NCBI RefSeq assembly: GCF_004794515.1
Contig: NZ_SSDF01000076.1
Coordinates: 22,396 to 86,395, forward strand
Direction: 5' to 3'
DNA from: Microbacterium sp. A20
GTDB lineage: Bacteria > Actinomycetota > Actinomycetes > Actinomycetales > Microbacteriaceae
Length of the DNA: 64,000 bases
The stretch's first letter is position 1. Every line of letters starts with the position of its first letter. This document shows, one piece after another, positions 43,731-53,256 of this stretch. Position numbers and translations under genes: made by a program. Below the pieces are notes generated by a model, which was not told where the DNA came from, ran no database searches, and saw only the letters and a list, made by a program, of their open reading frames with translations.

Positions 43731-45032
43731 TTACTTGTCCACGCGGTTGGCGTTGGCGTACTCGACGATCTTGTCGAGCTGGGCCTTCGCGTCCGCCTCG
43801 CCGTTGACCGCGAGGGCGATCTGCTGGGTCATGTAGGTGACCATGTCGGACGTCCACTGGAACGGCAGCGCCTTGGCGTCCTTCATCGCGCCGAACACCG
43901 TGTCGATCGCCGACAGCTGCTTCTCGTCGGTGACCGTGGCCGCGATGTTGTCGACGACCTCGTCGCCACCCTCGGCCGTGCCGGGGGCGGTGCCGACGGC
44001 GAGGGACGAGAACGCCACCTGGTTCTCCTGGTTCGTCGCGAACTCCGCGAAGGCGAGCGCAGCTTCCTTGTTGTCGGAGTCGGCCGAGACGTTGAGACCC
44101 TGCACGTACAGCGGTGCGACACCGAGTCGCGGGGTCGCCACCGTGTTCTCGAGCAGCGCCGGTGCGTCCTTCTGCAGGTCGGTCGTGAAGCCGGTGCCGC
44201 CGGTGGTGAAGGCGACCTTCTCCTGGATGTACGCCTCCGCGTTCCCGCCGTAGTCGCCGGTCAGGGCTTCCGCGGGCATCGCACCCGCGGCGTACGCATC
44301 GGCGTACTTGTCGATGATCGCCGCGGCCTCGTCGGTGTTGAAGTCGAACTCGCCCTCATCGTTGATGACCTCCATGCCGGCGGCCGTGAAGGTGTCGAGG
44401 GCCGGGATCGAGGAGAGGAGCTGCACCTTGCCGTTGGACTCGGTGGCCACGTCCTTCGCAAGCGTGAGGAGCTCGTCGACCGTGGTCGGCAGGTTCTCCT
44501 CGGTGACGCCGAAGGGGGCGAGCTGTGCGAGGTTCCACCAGGAGGCGTCGCTGGAGAGGTACCAGGGCAGGCCGAAGGTGCCTTCCATCCCCGGGTACTG
44601 GCTGTAGGCGTCCCAGGCGCCCGTGTTGTAGGCGGACTTCAGATCGGGGTCGGCGGTCTCGAGGTCGACCAGCTTGCCCGCCGCGACCAGCGGGTACGCG
44701 ATGTCGGGCGGCAGGTTGAGCACGTCGGGGAGGGTGTCGGCGTTCGCCTGGCTCAGGATCTTCTCCTGGTAGCCGTCTCCCGGCTGGTCGAGCCACTCGA
44801 CCGTGACGTCGGGGTGCTCCTTCTCGAACGCGTCGATGAGGTCTTCGAAGTACGGGGTGAACTTCTCGTTCTTGAGCGACCAGGTCTGGAACTGGATGGT
44901 GCCGCTCAGGTCGCCCGAGGTGTCGATGGGGCCCGCGTCACCGGCGGTGGCGCCACCCCCGGTGCAACTCGTCAGCGCCAGAACGCCGATGCTGAATCCT
45001 GCCAGGGCGGCAATGCGTGTCCGAATCTTCAT
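43731..45032 (-). CDS. Carbohydrate ABC substrate-binding lipoprotein, glycan importer
   Basis: 433 residues from ATG 45032, with GAGGAAG upstream. The signal peptide ends in lipobox LTSC (Cys23). A Gly/Ala/Asp-rich spacer is followed by family 1 binding-protein features: VTVEWLDQPGDGYQEKILSQANADTLPDVLNLPPDIAYPLVAAG near residue 75 and GLPWYLSSDASWWNLAQLAPFGVTEENLPTTVDELL. It is first in the operon binding protein-MalF-MalG-GH92. A LacI-type operator lies 53 bp upstream. It would capture the released mannose-rich glycan at the cell surface. Confidence 0.92.
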   Translation of the reverse strand: MKIRTRIAALAGFSIGVLALTSCTGGGATAGDAGPIDTSGDLSGTIQFQTWSLKNEKFTPYFEDLIDAFEKEHPDVTVEWLDQPGDGYQEKILSQANADTLPDVLNLPPDIAYPLVAAGKLVDLETADPDLKSAYNTGAWDAYSQYPGMEGTFGLPWYLSSDASWWNLAQLAPFGVTEENLPTTVDELLTLAKDVATESNGKVQLLSSIPALDTFTAAGMEVINDEGEFDFNTDEAAAIIDKYADAYAAGAMPAEALTGDYGGNAEAYIQEKVAFTTGGTGFTTDLQKDAPALLENTVATPRLGVAPLYVQGLNVSADSDNKEAALAFAEFATNQENQVAFSSLAVGTAPGTAEGGDEVVDNIAATVTDEKQLSAIDTVFGAMKDAKALPFQWTSDMVTYMTQQIALAVNGEADAKAQLDKIVEYANANRVDK

Positions 45033-45084
45033 CGTGCTTCTTCCTCGAGGCGGGCGATTCTGCCTTCCGTCCATCAAAATGGCA

Positions 45085-45098
45085 CTGGAACGCTTTAG
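45085..45098. promoter_or_regulatory. LacI-type operator B, upstream of the glycan importer operon
   Basis: CTGGAACGCTTTAG fits CTnnAnCGnTwTAG. It lies 53 bp before the binding-protein ATG, in the 215-bp region divergent to the GH5_18-like gene. Confidence 0.65.
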
Positions 45099-45183
45099 CA
45101 GATGAAACCATCCGATTCCGCGCCTGTCAAGGCCCGCACGCGTGGGCTTTGCGGCGATTGGCAGAAGATGGGTGCGCCTTGTT

Positions 45184-45197
45184 GCTCAAGCGTTATA
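45184..45197. promoter_or_regulatory. LacI-type operator C, upstream of the beta-mannosidase gene
   Basis: CTCAAGCGTTATAG fits CTnnAnCGnTwTAG and ends 50 bp before the ATG at 45248. It overlaps a possible promoter (TTGTTG at 45179-45184, TAGTGG at 45195). With site B it allows joint repression of both divergent units. Confidence 0.65.
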
Positions 45198-45244
45198 GTG
45201 GTGCGAACTCCGCCCTCCTCGAAGGGCACGTCCGAAAGGTCTGA

Positions 45245-46558
<1,314 letters not shown>

Positions 46559-46565
46559 CGGGCGC

Positions 46566-47597
46566 TCAGGCCGTGCGTGCGGGCGGAGCCGTGCTCTCGC
46601 GCGCGGTGAGCACGGGTGTCGGGCCCTCGACGCTCGGCAGGTTCGCTCCCGCCTCGATCTGCTGCAGCAGGAGGGTGGCGGCGCGCTCGCCGAGCTCGAA
46701 GGTGTCGCGCGTCATCGCCGTGATCGACGGGTTGATGAGACCGGCGATGACCGAGTCGTCGAACGAGGCGAGGGAGACGTCGCGCGGCACGGCGCGGCCC
46801 ATCTCCTGGGCGACGCGGAGACCTGCGACCGCCATCACATCGTTGTCGTAGACGATCGCGGTCGGATGCTGCCGGCCCGACAGCAGTGCGCGTGTGACGG
46901 CGGAGGCGCGCGTGGGCGAGAAATCCGTGGTGATGATCTCGCCCTCGAGGCCGTCGGCGGCCATGCGCTCGAGCACCTCGGCGCGAAGTCGCGTGTGCTC
47001 GAGCTCGGCGGGGCCGGCGACATAGGCGATGCGGGCGTGCCCGAGGGCGGCGAGGTAGGAGAAAAGGGTCTCGGCGACCGTGTCGTCGCCGATCCAGACG
47101 CTCGGGACCGAGCCTTCGGGGGCGGGTTCGGAGCCGATCATCACGGCCCGTGCGTCGAGAGCCTCGATACGCCCGACGCGGGGATCGCCGTCACGGGGGT
47201 CGATGAAGATGAAGCCGTCGACCTGGTTGGAGGAGCGCCATTGCCGGTGCACCTCCATCTCCTCCGCGATGTCGGCGACCAGCCTCAGCTGCAGGCTCAC
47301 CTTGCTCTCGGAGAGCCGTGACTCGATGCCGGCGATGAGGTCGGTGAAGAAGGCTTCGGAGCCGAGCGACCGGGCGGGGCGGGCGAGCGCGAATCCGACC
47401 GTGTTGGCGCGCGCCCCGACCAGCGCGCGCGCTGCGGAGCTCGGCTGCCAGCCGTTCTCCTCGACGATCGTGAGGATGCGCTGTCTGGTCTCGTCGCTCA
47501 CGCCGGGGCGGCCGTTCAACGCGAACGAGACGGCACCGGGGGAGACTCCCGCCATGCGCGCGATGTCGGCGATGGTGACGCGTTTCGCCGGAGTCAT
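46566..47597 (-). CDS. LacI family repressor of the N-glycan locus
   Basis: 343 residues. The HTH VTIADIARMAGVSPGAVSFALNGRPGVSDETRQRI (about 7-41) and hinge GWQPSSAARALVGARANTVGF lead into a sugar-sensing domain. It is divergent from the GH38 gene. Operators D and E lie in the 155-bp gap, and sites A, B and C precede the other units of the locus. This points to one local repressor for all of them. The inducer is probably mannose or a mannosyl oligosaccharide. Confidence 0.9.
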   Translation of the reverse strand: MTPAKRVTIADIARMAGVSPGAVSFALNGRPGVSDETRQRILTIVEENGWQPSSAARALVGARANTVGFALARPARSLGSEAFFTDLIAGIESRLSESKVSLQLRLVADIAEEMEVHRQWRSSNQVDGFIFIDPRDGDPRVGRIEALDARAVMIGSEPAPEGSVPSVWIGDDTVAETLFSYLAALGHARIAYVAGPAELEHTRLRAEVLERMAADGLEGEIITTDFSPTRASAVTRALLSGRQHPTAIVYDNDVMAVAGLRVAQEMGRAVPRDVSLASFDDSVIAGLINPSITAMTRDTFELGERAATLLLQQIEAGANLPSVEGPTPVLTARESTAPPARTA

Positions 47598-47611
47598 AGT
47601 CCCTCACAATA

Positions 47612-47625
47612 CTTGATCGATTTAG
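47612..47625. promoter_or_regulatory. LacI-type operator D, upstream of its lacI gene
   Basis: CTTGATCGATTTAG fits CTnnAnCGnTwTAG and lies 15 bp before the LacI ATG, suggesting autoregulation. Confidence 0.65.
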
Positions 47626-47663
47626 TCTCGCGGAAGAAGTGACGATGCGCTTAGACTTGGTTA

Positions 47664-47677
47664 CTAGATCGTTTTAG
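47664..47677. promoter_or_regulatory. LacI-type operator E, upstream of the GH38 gene
   Basis: CTAGATCGTTTTAG fits CTnnAnCGnTwTAG. It is the most symmetric of the five, extended to TTACTA and TAGTAA on the outside. It lies 76 bp before the GH38 ATG. Confidence 0.7.
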
Positions 47678-47752
47678 TAAATCCGATAGCATCAACACGG
47701 CGTCGCCCGTCGCGCCGCGGACCAGCCCTCACCGTCGAGCCCGGAGATTCCC

Positions 47753-50700
47753 ATGCATGACGACACCTCGCTCACCGTCGGCCGCGTCAAGCGAGTCCTC
47801 GAGGAGCGCATCCGCCCGGCGATCCACTCGGCGACCGTGCCGCTGGACGTCGCGATCCACGAACTGCCCGGCGAGCCGATCGCGCCCGCCGAAGGACTCG
47901 CCCTCGCCTTCGAGCCCGGCGTCGTCGGCGCACCCTGGGGTCCGGCCTGGGGCACCACCTGGTTCCGGCTCACCGGACGCGTCCCTGCCGAGTGGGCGGG
48001 GCGCCGGGTCGAAGCGCTCATCGACCTCGGCTTCGACGTGAACATGACCGGCTTCCAGTGCGAGGCCCTGGCCTACCGTCCGAACGCCGCAGGATCCGAC
48101 CCGATCCCGGTGAAGAGCATCAACCCGCGCAACCAGTGGGTTCCGATCACCGAGACGGCCGAGGGTGACGAGCCCGTCGAGCTGTACCTCGAGGCGGCAT
48201 CCAACCCGGTGCTGCTGGATTACCACCCCTTCCTCCCGACACAGGAGGGCGACATCCTCACCTCCTCGAAGGAGCCGCTGTACCGCGCGCGGCGGATGGA
48301 CCTGGCCGTGTTCGAGCAGGAGGTCTTCGACCTGTCGCTCGACCTTGAGGTGCTGTTCGAGCTGCAGGCCGAACTGCCGGCGACCTCGCCGCGGCGCATG
48401 CGCATCCTGCAGGCGATGGACGACGCACTCGACGTTCTCGACCTGCAGCACATCGTGGAGACCGCGGGCGACGCGCGTGCCCGCCTCGCCGACGTGCTGG
48501 CCGCGCCCGCCGAGGCCAGCGCGCACCGCATCTCGGCCGTCGGCCACGCGCACATCGACTCCGCCTGGCTGTGGCCAGTACGCGAGACGATCCGCAAGGT
48601 CGCGCGCACCACCTCGTCGATGACGACGCTCATCGAGGAGCAGCCCGAGTTCCAGTACGGCATGTCCAGCGCGCAGCAGTACGCCTGGATCAAGGAACAC
48701 CGCCCCGAGGTGTGGGAGCGGGTCAAGGCCGCCGTCGCCGCCGGGCGCTTCCTGCCGCTCGGTGGCATGTGGGTCGAGTCCGACACCGTGATGCCGACGG
48801 GCGAGTCGCTCGTGCGGCAGTTCTCGCACGGCCAGCGGTTCTTCGAGCAGGAGTTCGGCATCCGGTCGAAGGGCGTGTGGCTGCCGGACAGCTTCGGCTA
48901 CTCGCCGGCTCTGCCGCAGCTGATGCGCCGTGCCGGGTTCGAGTGGTTCTTCACACAGAAGATCTCGTGGAACCAGCAGAACGTCTTCCCGCACCACTCC
49001 TTCCTCTGGGAGGGCATCGACGGCTCGCAGGTGTTCACGCACTTCCCGTCGATGGACACCTACAACTCGCAGCTGAGCGGCATGGAGGTCGCGAAGGCCT
49101 CTCGCCAGTTCAAGGAGAACCGGCTCAGCTCCCGGTCGATCGCCCCGGTCGGCTGGGGCGACGGCGGCGGCGGCACGACTCGCGAGATGACGGGCAAGGC
49201 TGAGCGCCTGCGCGATCTCGAGGGCAGCGCGCAGGTCGTGTGGGAGCATCCGGACGTCTTCTTCGATGCCGCAAAGGCCGAGCTGCCGCATCCGGCCGTC
49301 TGGGTCGGCGAGCTGTACCTCGAGCTGCACCGAGGAACCCTCACCAGCCAGCACGCCACCAAGGCGCTGCACCGCTGGGCGGAGCACGCGCTGATCGAGG
49401 CCGAACTGTGGGCGGCGACGGATGCCGTGCGCACCGGTGCCGCGTACCCGCAGGCCGAGTTCGATCGGCTGTGGCAGGCCGTGCTGCTGCACGAGTTCCA
49501 CGACATCCTGCCGGGCACTTCGATCGCCTGGGTGCATCGTGAAGCCGTCGCCGTGCTGTCGGACGTGCTCTCGGGTGCGCAGGACATCGCGGATGCCGCC
49601 CGCCGTTCGCTCGCGGGCGAGGGCGACCGGGAGCTGCAGTTCGAGCCGACGTCGGTCGGTCGCGGACGCGCCCTCGGGGCGGCGTTCGTGGCTGAGCCCA
49701 CGGCGGCGCCGGTGTCGCTCTCGGAGGAAGACGGTGGCTGGCGGCTCGAGAACGAGCTCGTCTCCGTGCTCGTCTCGGCCGAGGGGCTGATCGTCTCGGC
49801 CGTCGACAAGGCTTCAGGGCGTGAAGCGGTGGCGGCGGGCAAGGCGGCGAACCTGTTCCAGCTGCACCAGGACTTCCCGAACATGTGGGATGCGTGGGAC
49901 ATCGACCGGTACTACCGCAACAGCGTCGACGACCTCACCGCCGTCACGTCGATCGAGGCATCGGTGGTCGGCCGGGCCGCGAAGATCGTGGTCGTCCGTC
50001 CGTTCTCGGAGTCGACGATCGAGCAGACCATCATCCTGCAGCCTGACTCCCGGACCGTGCTGCTGCGCAACGAGATCGACTGGCACGAGACCGAGAAGCT
50101 CCTCAAGCTCGCCTTCCCGCTCGACATCCAGGCCGCCCACACCGACGCCGAGACCCAGTTCGGCTACCAGTCACGGGTCACGCACACGAACACCAGCTGG
50201 GAGGCGGCGAAGTTCGAGACCTCGATGCACCGGTTCGTGCTGGTGCGCGAGCAGGACTTCGGCGTCGCCCTCGTGAACGACTCGATCTACGGCTACGACA
50301 CGTCGCGCGAGGTGTCGGACGACGCCGTGACGACGACCGTGCGACTGTCGCTGCTGCGGGCGCCGCGGTTCCCCGATCCCGACACCGACCACGGTCACCA
50401 CGAGATCGAGGTCGGCTTCGTGATCGGAGCGGATGCGGCGATCGCGACGGCCGAGGGCATTCGGATCAACGCGCTCCCGAGCGTCGTGCGCGGTGCGCGC
50501 GAGGTCGAGCCGCTGGTGTCGGTGCGGGGCGCGGGCATCGTGGTGTCGGCGGTCAAGCTCGCCGACGACGGGTCCGGCGACGTGATCGTGCGCGTGTACG
50601 AGGCGCTCGGGCGGCGTGCGACCGGTGAGCTCTCGGTCGGGTTCGAGCACCGCGAGGTGCGCGAGGTGAGCCTGATCGAAGACGACATCGACGACGCGCG

Positions 50701-50761
50701 GGTCGGTGGAGGACTGCAGCTGCGCCCGTTCGAGGTGCGGACGCTGCGCATCCTGCGCTGA
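47753..50761 (+). CDS. GH38 family alpha-mannosidase
   Basis: 1002 residues, the usual length for bacterial GH38. The zinc and catalytic motifs are GHAHIDSAWLWP (His267, Asp269), GGMWVESDTVMPTGESLVRQ, and WLPDSFGYSPALPQLM with nucleophile Asp379. The central three-helix bundle and long C-terminal beta-sandwich follow. There is no signal peptide, so it works in the cytoplasm. GH38 enzymes remove alpha-1,2/1,3/1,6 mannose with retention. With GH92 it would cover the linkages of imported oligomannose. Confidence 0.93.
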   Translation: MHDDTSLTVGRVKRVLEERIRPAIHSATVPLDVAIHELPGEPIAPAEGLALAFEPGVVGAPWGPAWGTTWFRLTGRVPAEWAGRRVEALIDLGFDVNMTGFQCEALAYRPNAAGSDPIPVKSINPRNQWVPITETAEGDEPVELYLEAASNPVLLDYHPFLPTQEGDILTSSKEPLYRARRMDLAVFEQEVFDLSLDLEVLFELQAELPATSPRRMRILQAMDDALDVLDLQHIVETAGDARARLADVLAAPAEASAHRISAVGHAHIDSAWLWPVRETIRKVARTTSSMTTLIEEQPEFQYGMSSAQQYAWIKEHRPEVWERVKAAVAAGRFLPLGGMWVESDTVMPTGESLVRQFSHGQRFFEQEFGIRSKGVWLPDSFGYSPALPQLMRRAGFEWFFTQKISWNQQNVFPHHSFLWEGIDGSQVFTHFPSMDTYNSQLSGMEVAKASRQFKENRLSSRSIAPVGWGDGGGGTTREMTGKAERLRDLEGSAQVVWEHPDVFFDAAKAELPHPAVWVGELYLELHRGTLTSQHATKALHRWAEHALIEAELWAATDAVRTGAAYPQAEFDRLWQAVLLHEFHDILPGTSIAWVHREAVAVLSDVLSGAQDIADAARRSLAGEGDRELQFEPTSVGRGRALGAAFVAEPTAAPVSLSEEDGGWRLENELVSVLVSAEGLIVSAVDKASGREAVAAGKAANLFQLHQDFPNMWDAWDIDRYYRNSVDDLTAVTSIEASVVGRAAKIVVVRPFSESTIEQTIILQPDSRTVLLRNEIDWHETEKLLKLAFPLDIQAAHTDAETQFGYQSRVTHTNTSWEAAKFETSMHRFVLVREQDFGVALVNDSIYGYDTSREVSDDAVTTTVRLSLLRAPRFPDPDTDHGHHEIEVGFVIGADAAIATAEGIRINALPSVVRGAREVEPLVSVRGAGIVVSAVKLADDGSGDVIVRVYEALGRRATGELSVGFEHREVREVSLIEDDIDDARVGGGLQLRPFEVRTLRILR

Positions 50762-50773
50762 GCAAAGGCGTGT

Positions 50774-50847
50774 GATCAGGCGGAAGCGCGGGATCAGGCG
50801 GAACGCCCGCGGAAGTGCCTGATCTCGCGCAGGTGCCTGATCTCGCG
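50774..50847. repeat. Paired 18-bp-spaced inverted repeats
   Basis: GATCAGGCGGAA occurs at 50774 and 50792. GTGCCTGATCTCGCG occurs at 50815 and 50833. Each pair is spaced by exactly 18 bp, and the second pair contains GCCTGATC, the complement of the first pair's core. The unit resembles the repeats before hspR (GGATCAGGC and 18-bp spacing). It lies between GH38 and the MmcQ/YjbR gene. Confidence 0.65.
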
Positions 50848-50904
50848 TGCGCGCTCGCGTGTCTGTCTGTTGTGGCGGCCGTCCGCGTGCGCGACGATGG
50901 CGGG

Positions 50905-51315
50905 ATGGCGAGCATCGACGACGCGCGGACGATCGCCCTCACCCTCCCGGGCGCCGAGGAAGCGGTGAGCGGCCATACCGGCGAGGCGGCGTGGCGGCTG
51001 AAGAGCGGGCAGTTCGCGTGGCTCCGCGGCCCGAGCGCGACCGACCTGCGGCAGCTCGCGGAACTCGGGCGGGAATGGCCGGCGGGAACGGTGCTCGCAG
51101 TGCGCGTCGCCGACCTCGAGGAGAAGGAGGCGCTGCTCGCCGCAGAACCCGGGGTTCTGTTCACGATCCCGCACTTCGACGGCTACCCCGGGCTGCTCGT
51201 GCGTCTGGACGTCATCGACCGCGATCGGCTGACCGAGATCATCACGGATGCGTGGCTGGTGCGCGCGCCCGCCCGGGTCGCGAAGGAGTGGCTCGCGGAG
51301 CGCGGACTGGACTGA
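50905..51315 (+). CDS. MmcQ/YjbR family protein
   Basis: 136 residues from ATG 50905. IALTLPGAEEAVSGHTGEAAWRLKSGQFAWL at the N-terminus and TIPHFDGYPGLLVRLDVIDRDRLTEIITDAWLVRAP later fit the CyaY-like fold of MmcQ/YjbR proteins, which are small, widespread and of uncertain role (often called DNA-binding). The end PARVAKEWLAERG is typical. It seems a single-gene unit. Confidence 0.8.
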   Translation: MASIDDARTIALTLPGAEEAVSGHTGEAAWRLKSGQFAWLRGPSATDLRQLAELGREWPAGTVLAVRVADLEEKEALLAAEPGVLFTIPHFDGYPGLLVRLDVIDRDRLTEIITDAWLVRAPARVAKEWLAERGLD

Positions 51316-51346
51316 GCCGCGTGGCGACCTGGCGGAGCGTGCGCGT

Positions 51347-52030
51347 TCAGACCAGGAACGGGCGGGCGGCGTCGAGGAACGCGCGCGGCTCATCCGCCCA
51401 GAGCCGGATGCTGGTGACCTGGTGCTCTCCGCCGCGCGGCGCGAGGCCGGGAAGGCGGATCGCGAACGGACGCTCCAGTTCGATCTCGATGTTCGTCTCG
51501 TCCTGCATCCGCTCGGCGTACTCGGCTCCGTGGTCGGTATCGGAGATGCGCGGCTGCTTCGGCTCGTCGACGCGCTTCGAGATCGCCACCGAGGCGACCG
51601 CATCCCAGGGGACGAAGACGTCGACCTCCAAGCCGCTCCGCACTCGGATGCCGTCCGGCGCCACGGCATGCGGACGCAGCAGCATTGCGCACAGGAGCCC
51701 GATCATCCACGTCAGTCCCCAGATCCCGAGGATGAGGATCGGGATGCGCACCGCCGGCCAGGGGTGCACGATCAGATCGAGGATCGGGATCTCGACGGCG
51801 GACAGCACGATGAAGATGATGAGCACGGTCAGCACCGGACGGTGGTAGCCGATGCCGGTGCCGCCCTCCGGGACCGCAGGACGGCGGGCGATCGCGCGAC
51901 CGATGCTCGAGTACACGCGAAGCTCGGCGATCAGTGCGCGGTGGAGCATGTTGAGGATGCGGGCGGTGCGCGTCGGAGTGGGCGGCGGGGTGGGCTGGTG
52001 CGCCCGACTCACGCTCGGTTCGGCGCTCAC
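51347..52030 (-). CDS. Membrane protein with a PH-like domain, function unknown
   Basis: 227 residues. A basic N-terminal third is followed by two hydrophobic helices (VLTVLIIFIVLSAVEIPIL and IPILILGIWGLTWMIGLLCAML, about 66-118). A soluble domain with PDGIRVRSGLEVDVFVPWDAVASV suggests a bacterial PH-like fold. Its start overlaps the MarR stop by 4 bp, so both are co-translated, and MarR may control it. No specific function can be given. Confidence 0.7.
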   Translation of the reverse strand: MSAEPSVSRAHQPTPPPTPTRTARILNMLHRALIAELRVYSSIGRAIARRPAVPEGGTGIGYHRPVLTVLIIFIVLSAVEIPILDLIVHPWPAVRIPILILGIWGLTWMIGLLCAMLLRPHAVAPDGIRVRSGLEVDVFVPWDAVASVAISKRVDEPKQPRISDTDHGAEYAERMQDETNIEIELERPFAIRLPGLAPRGGEHQVTSIRLWADEPRAFLDAARPFLV

Positions 52031-52485
52031 GGGGCATCCTTCCCTGGTTCGCTCGCAGCCTGAGTCACGAGCTGCTCCAGGTGGTCGGCGATGGCGATGA
52101 TGCCGCGCTCCACGGCGTCGCGATCCTCCGGGGCGACGGCATCGAGGAGGGTTGCGTTGAGCTCGACGTGGTCGTTCTGCATCCGCGCCATCGTCTCGGT
52201 GGCCGAGGGGGTCAGCTCCACCAGCACGGCCCGCCGATCAGACGGATGCGGGGTTCGTCGCACGTGACCGGATGCTTCCAGCGCATCGACGAGGCCGGTG
52301 ATGTTGCGCGGAGTGACCTCGCACAGGCGGGCCAGCGTCTGCTGCGTCGAGGGCCCGGCGTGCTGCAGCATCCACAGCAGGTGCACGCGTGCCGTGGTGA
52401 GGCCGGTGCCGTCGAACGCCCGCGCCATGTCGCGCTGGAAGAGGTCGCCGATCTGGAGCAGGCGGTCGAGCAGCAACGGGTTCAT
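52027..52485 (-). CDS. MarR family transcriptional regulator
   Basis: 152 residues. The winged HTH reads LARLCEVTPRNITGLVDALEASGHVRRTPHPSDRRAVLVELTPSA (about 50-94), with the conserved DRR wing. Helices at both ends form the dimer interface. It leads a two-gene unit with the membrane protein. A palindrome lies 30 bp upstream and may be its own operator. The ligand is not evident. Confidence 0.88.
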   Translation of the reverse strand: MNPLLLDRLLQIGDLFQRDMARAFDGTGLTTARVHLLWMLQHAGPSTQQTLARLCEVTPRNITGLVDALEASGHVRRTPHPSDRRAVLVELTPSATETMARMQNDHVELNATLLDAVAPEDRDAVERGIIAIADHLEQLVTQAASEPGKDAP

Positions 52486-52514
52486 AATGCTGATGCTACT
52501 ACATAGTTACCTGA

Positions 52515-52531
52515 CTTCACTAGTTGTGAAG
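52515..52531. promoter_or_regulatory. Candidate MarR operator
   Basis: CTTCAC-TAGTT-GTGAAG has perfect 6-bp arms and a 5-bp spacer, a size suited to MarR dimers. It lies 30 bp upstream of the marR start, in an AT-rich patch. Confidence 0.5.
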
Positions 52532-52542
52532 CGGGAGCGCGC

Positions 52543-53130
52543 TCAGGCGGGATCGAGCCGCAGCACGTCCGGGGATTCTCCACCGGTGAGGTCGTCGGCG
52601 ATGCGGATGCTGCGCGCCAGATCGTCGAGCGCGCCGGTCAGGGTGCCGAACCGCTCCTTGTCGCTGCACACCGCGGTCAACGTCACCAGATGGGTGCCCG
52701 TGTCCCAGGTGTAGGTCGCGAAGGGCGGCGACGCGGGAGACGGCGGCATCGGCACGAGCAGCTTCTCGCCCACGCCGAGCCGGGTGGGGAACGACTCCGT
52801 GTCGTCGAAGTCCATCGGCATCGACGCGCGAGCGATCCGCACATCGGGGGTCAGGACCTGCGCCGACGCCATCGCCACGACCAGCTCCGGCTCGGCCTTC
52901 CAGGTCCACACCAGGACGCGGCCATCCGCCCGCTTCATCAGCATCGGCGCCGCCTGGCTCATCGCCCACGCGCCGAACCGGGACCCGGGGCGCTCGGTCG
53001 CACCCACGGCGGCGTTGACCTGACCCAGGAGCATGCGGATCGCCGCCTTGCGATGCCGGCGGCCCTTCCACCCGAGCGAATCCGTCACGGGAATCCACAG
53101 CTGGGGATCGGCGTCGGCAGTCAGTCGCAT
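52543..53130 (-). CDS. Conserved-looking protein of unknown function
   Basis: 195 residues from ATG 53130, with GTGGAGCC upstream. It has no signal peptide or membrane helix. Aromatic-rich beta-like stretches (LWIPVTDSLGWKGRRHRKAAIRM, VLVWTWKAEPELVVAMAS, FATYTWDTGTHLVTLTAVCSDKERF) suggest a compact globular domain. I do not recognise the family. It is divergent from the first GT4 gene. Confidence 0.6.
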   Translation of the reverse strand: MRLTADADPQLWIPVTDSLGWKGRRHRKAAIRMLLGQVNAAVGATERPGSRFGAWAMSQAAPMLMKRADGRVLVWTWKAEPELVVAMASAQVLTPDVRIARASMPMDFDDTESFPTRLGVGEKLLVPMPPSPASPPFATYTWDTGTHLVTLTAVCSDKERFGTLTGALDDLARSIRIADDLTGGESPDVLRLDPA

Positions 53131-53256
53131 GGCTCCACGGTATCGGCTGAGGCTGAGGGGATGCCGGTATGCCGCCGCTGTCCGATCAGGCCCCTCGGGT
53201 AGAGTGGCCAGCGCCCCGACCAGGGCTTTCCCTTGGCCGCCACATCGTAAGGCAGC

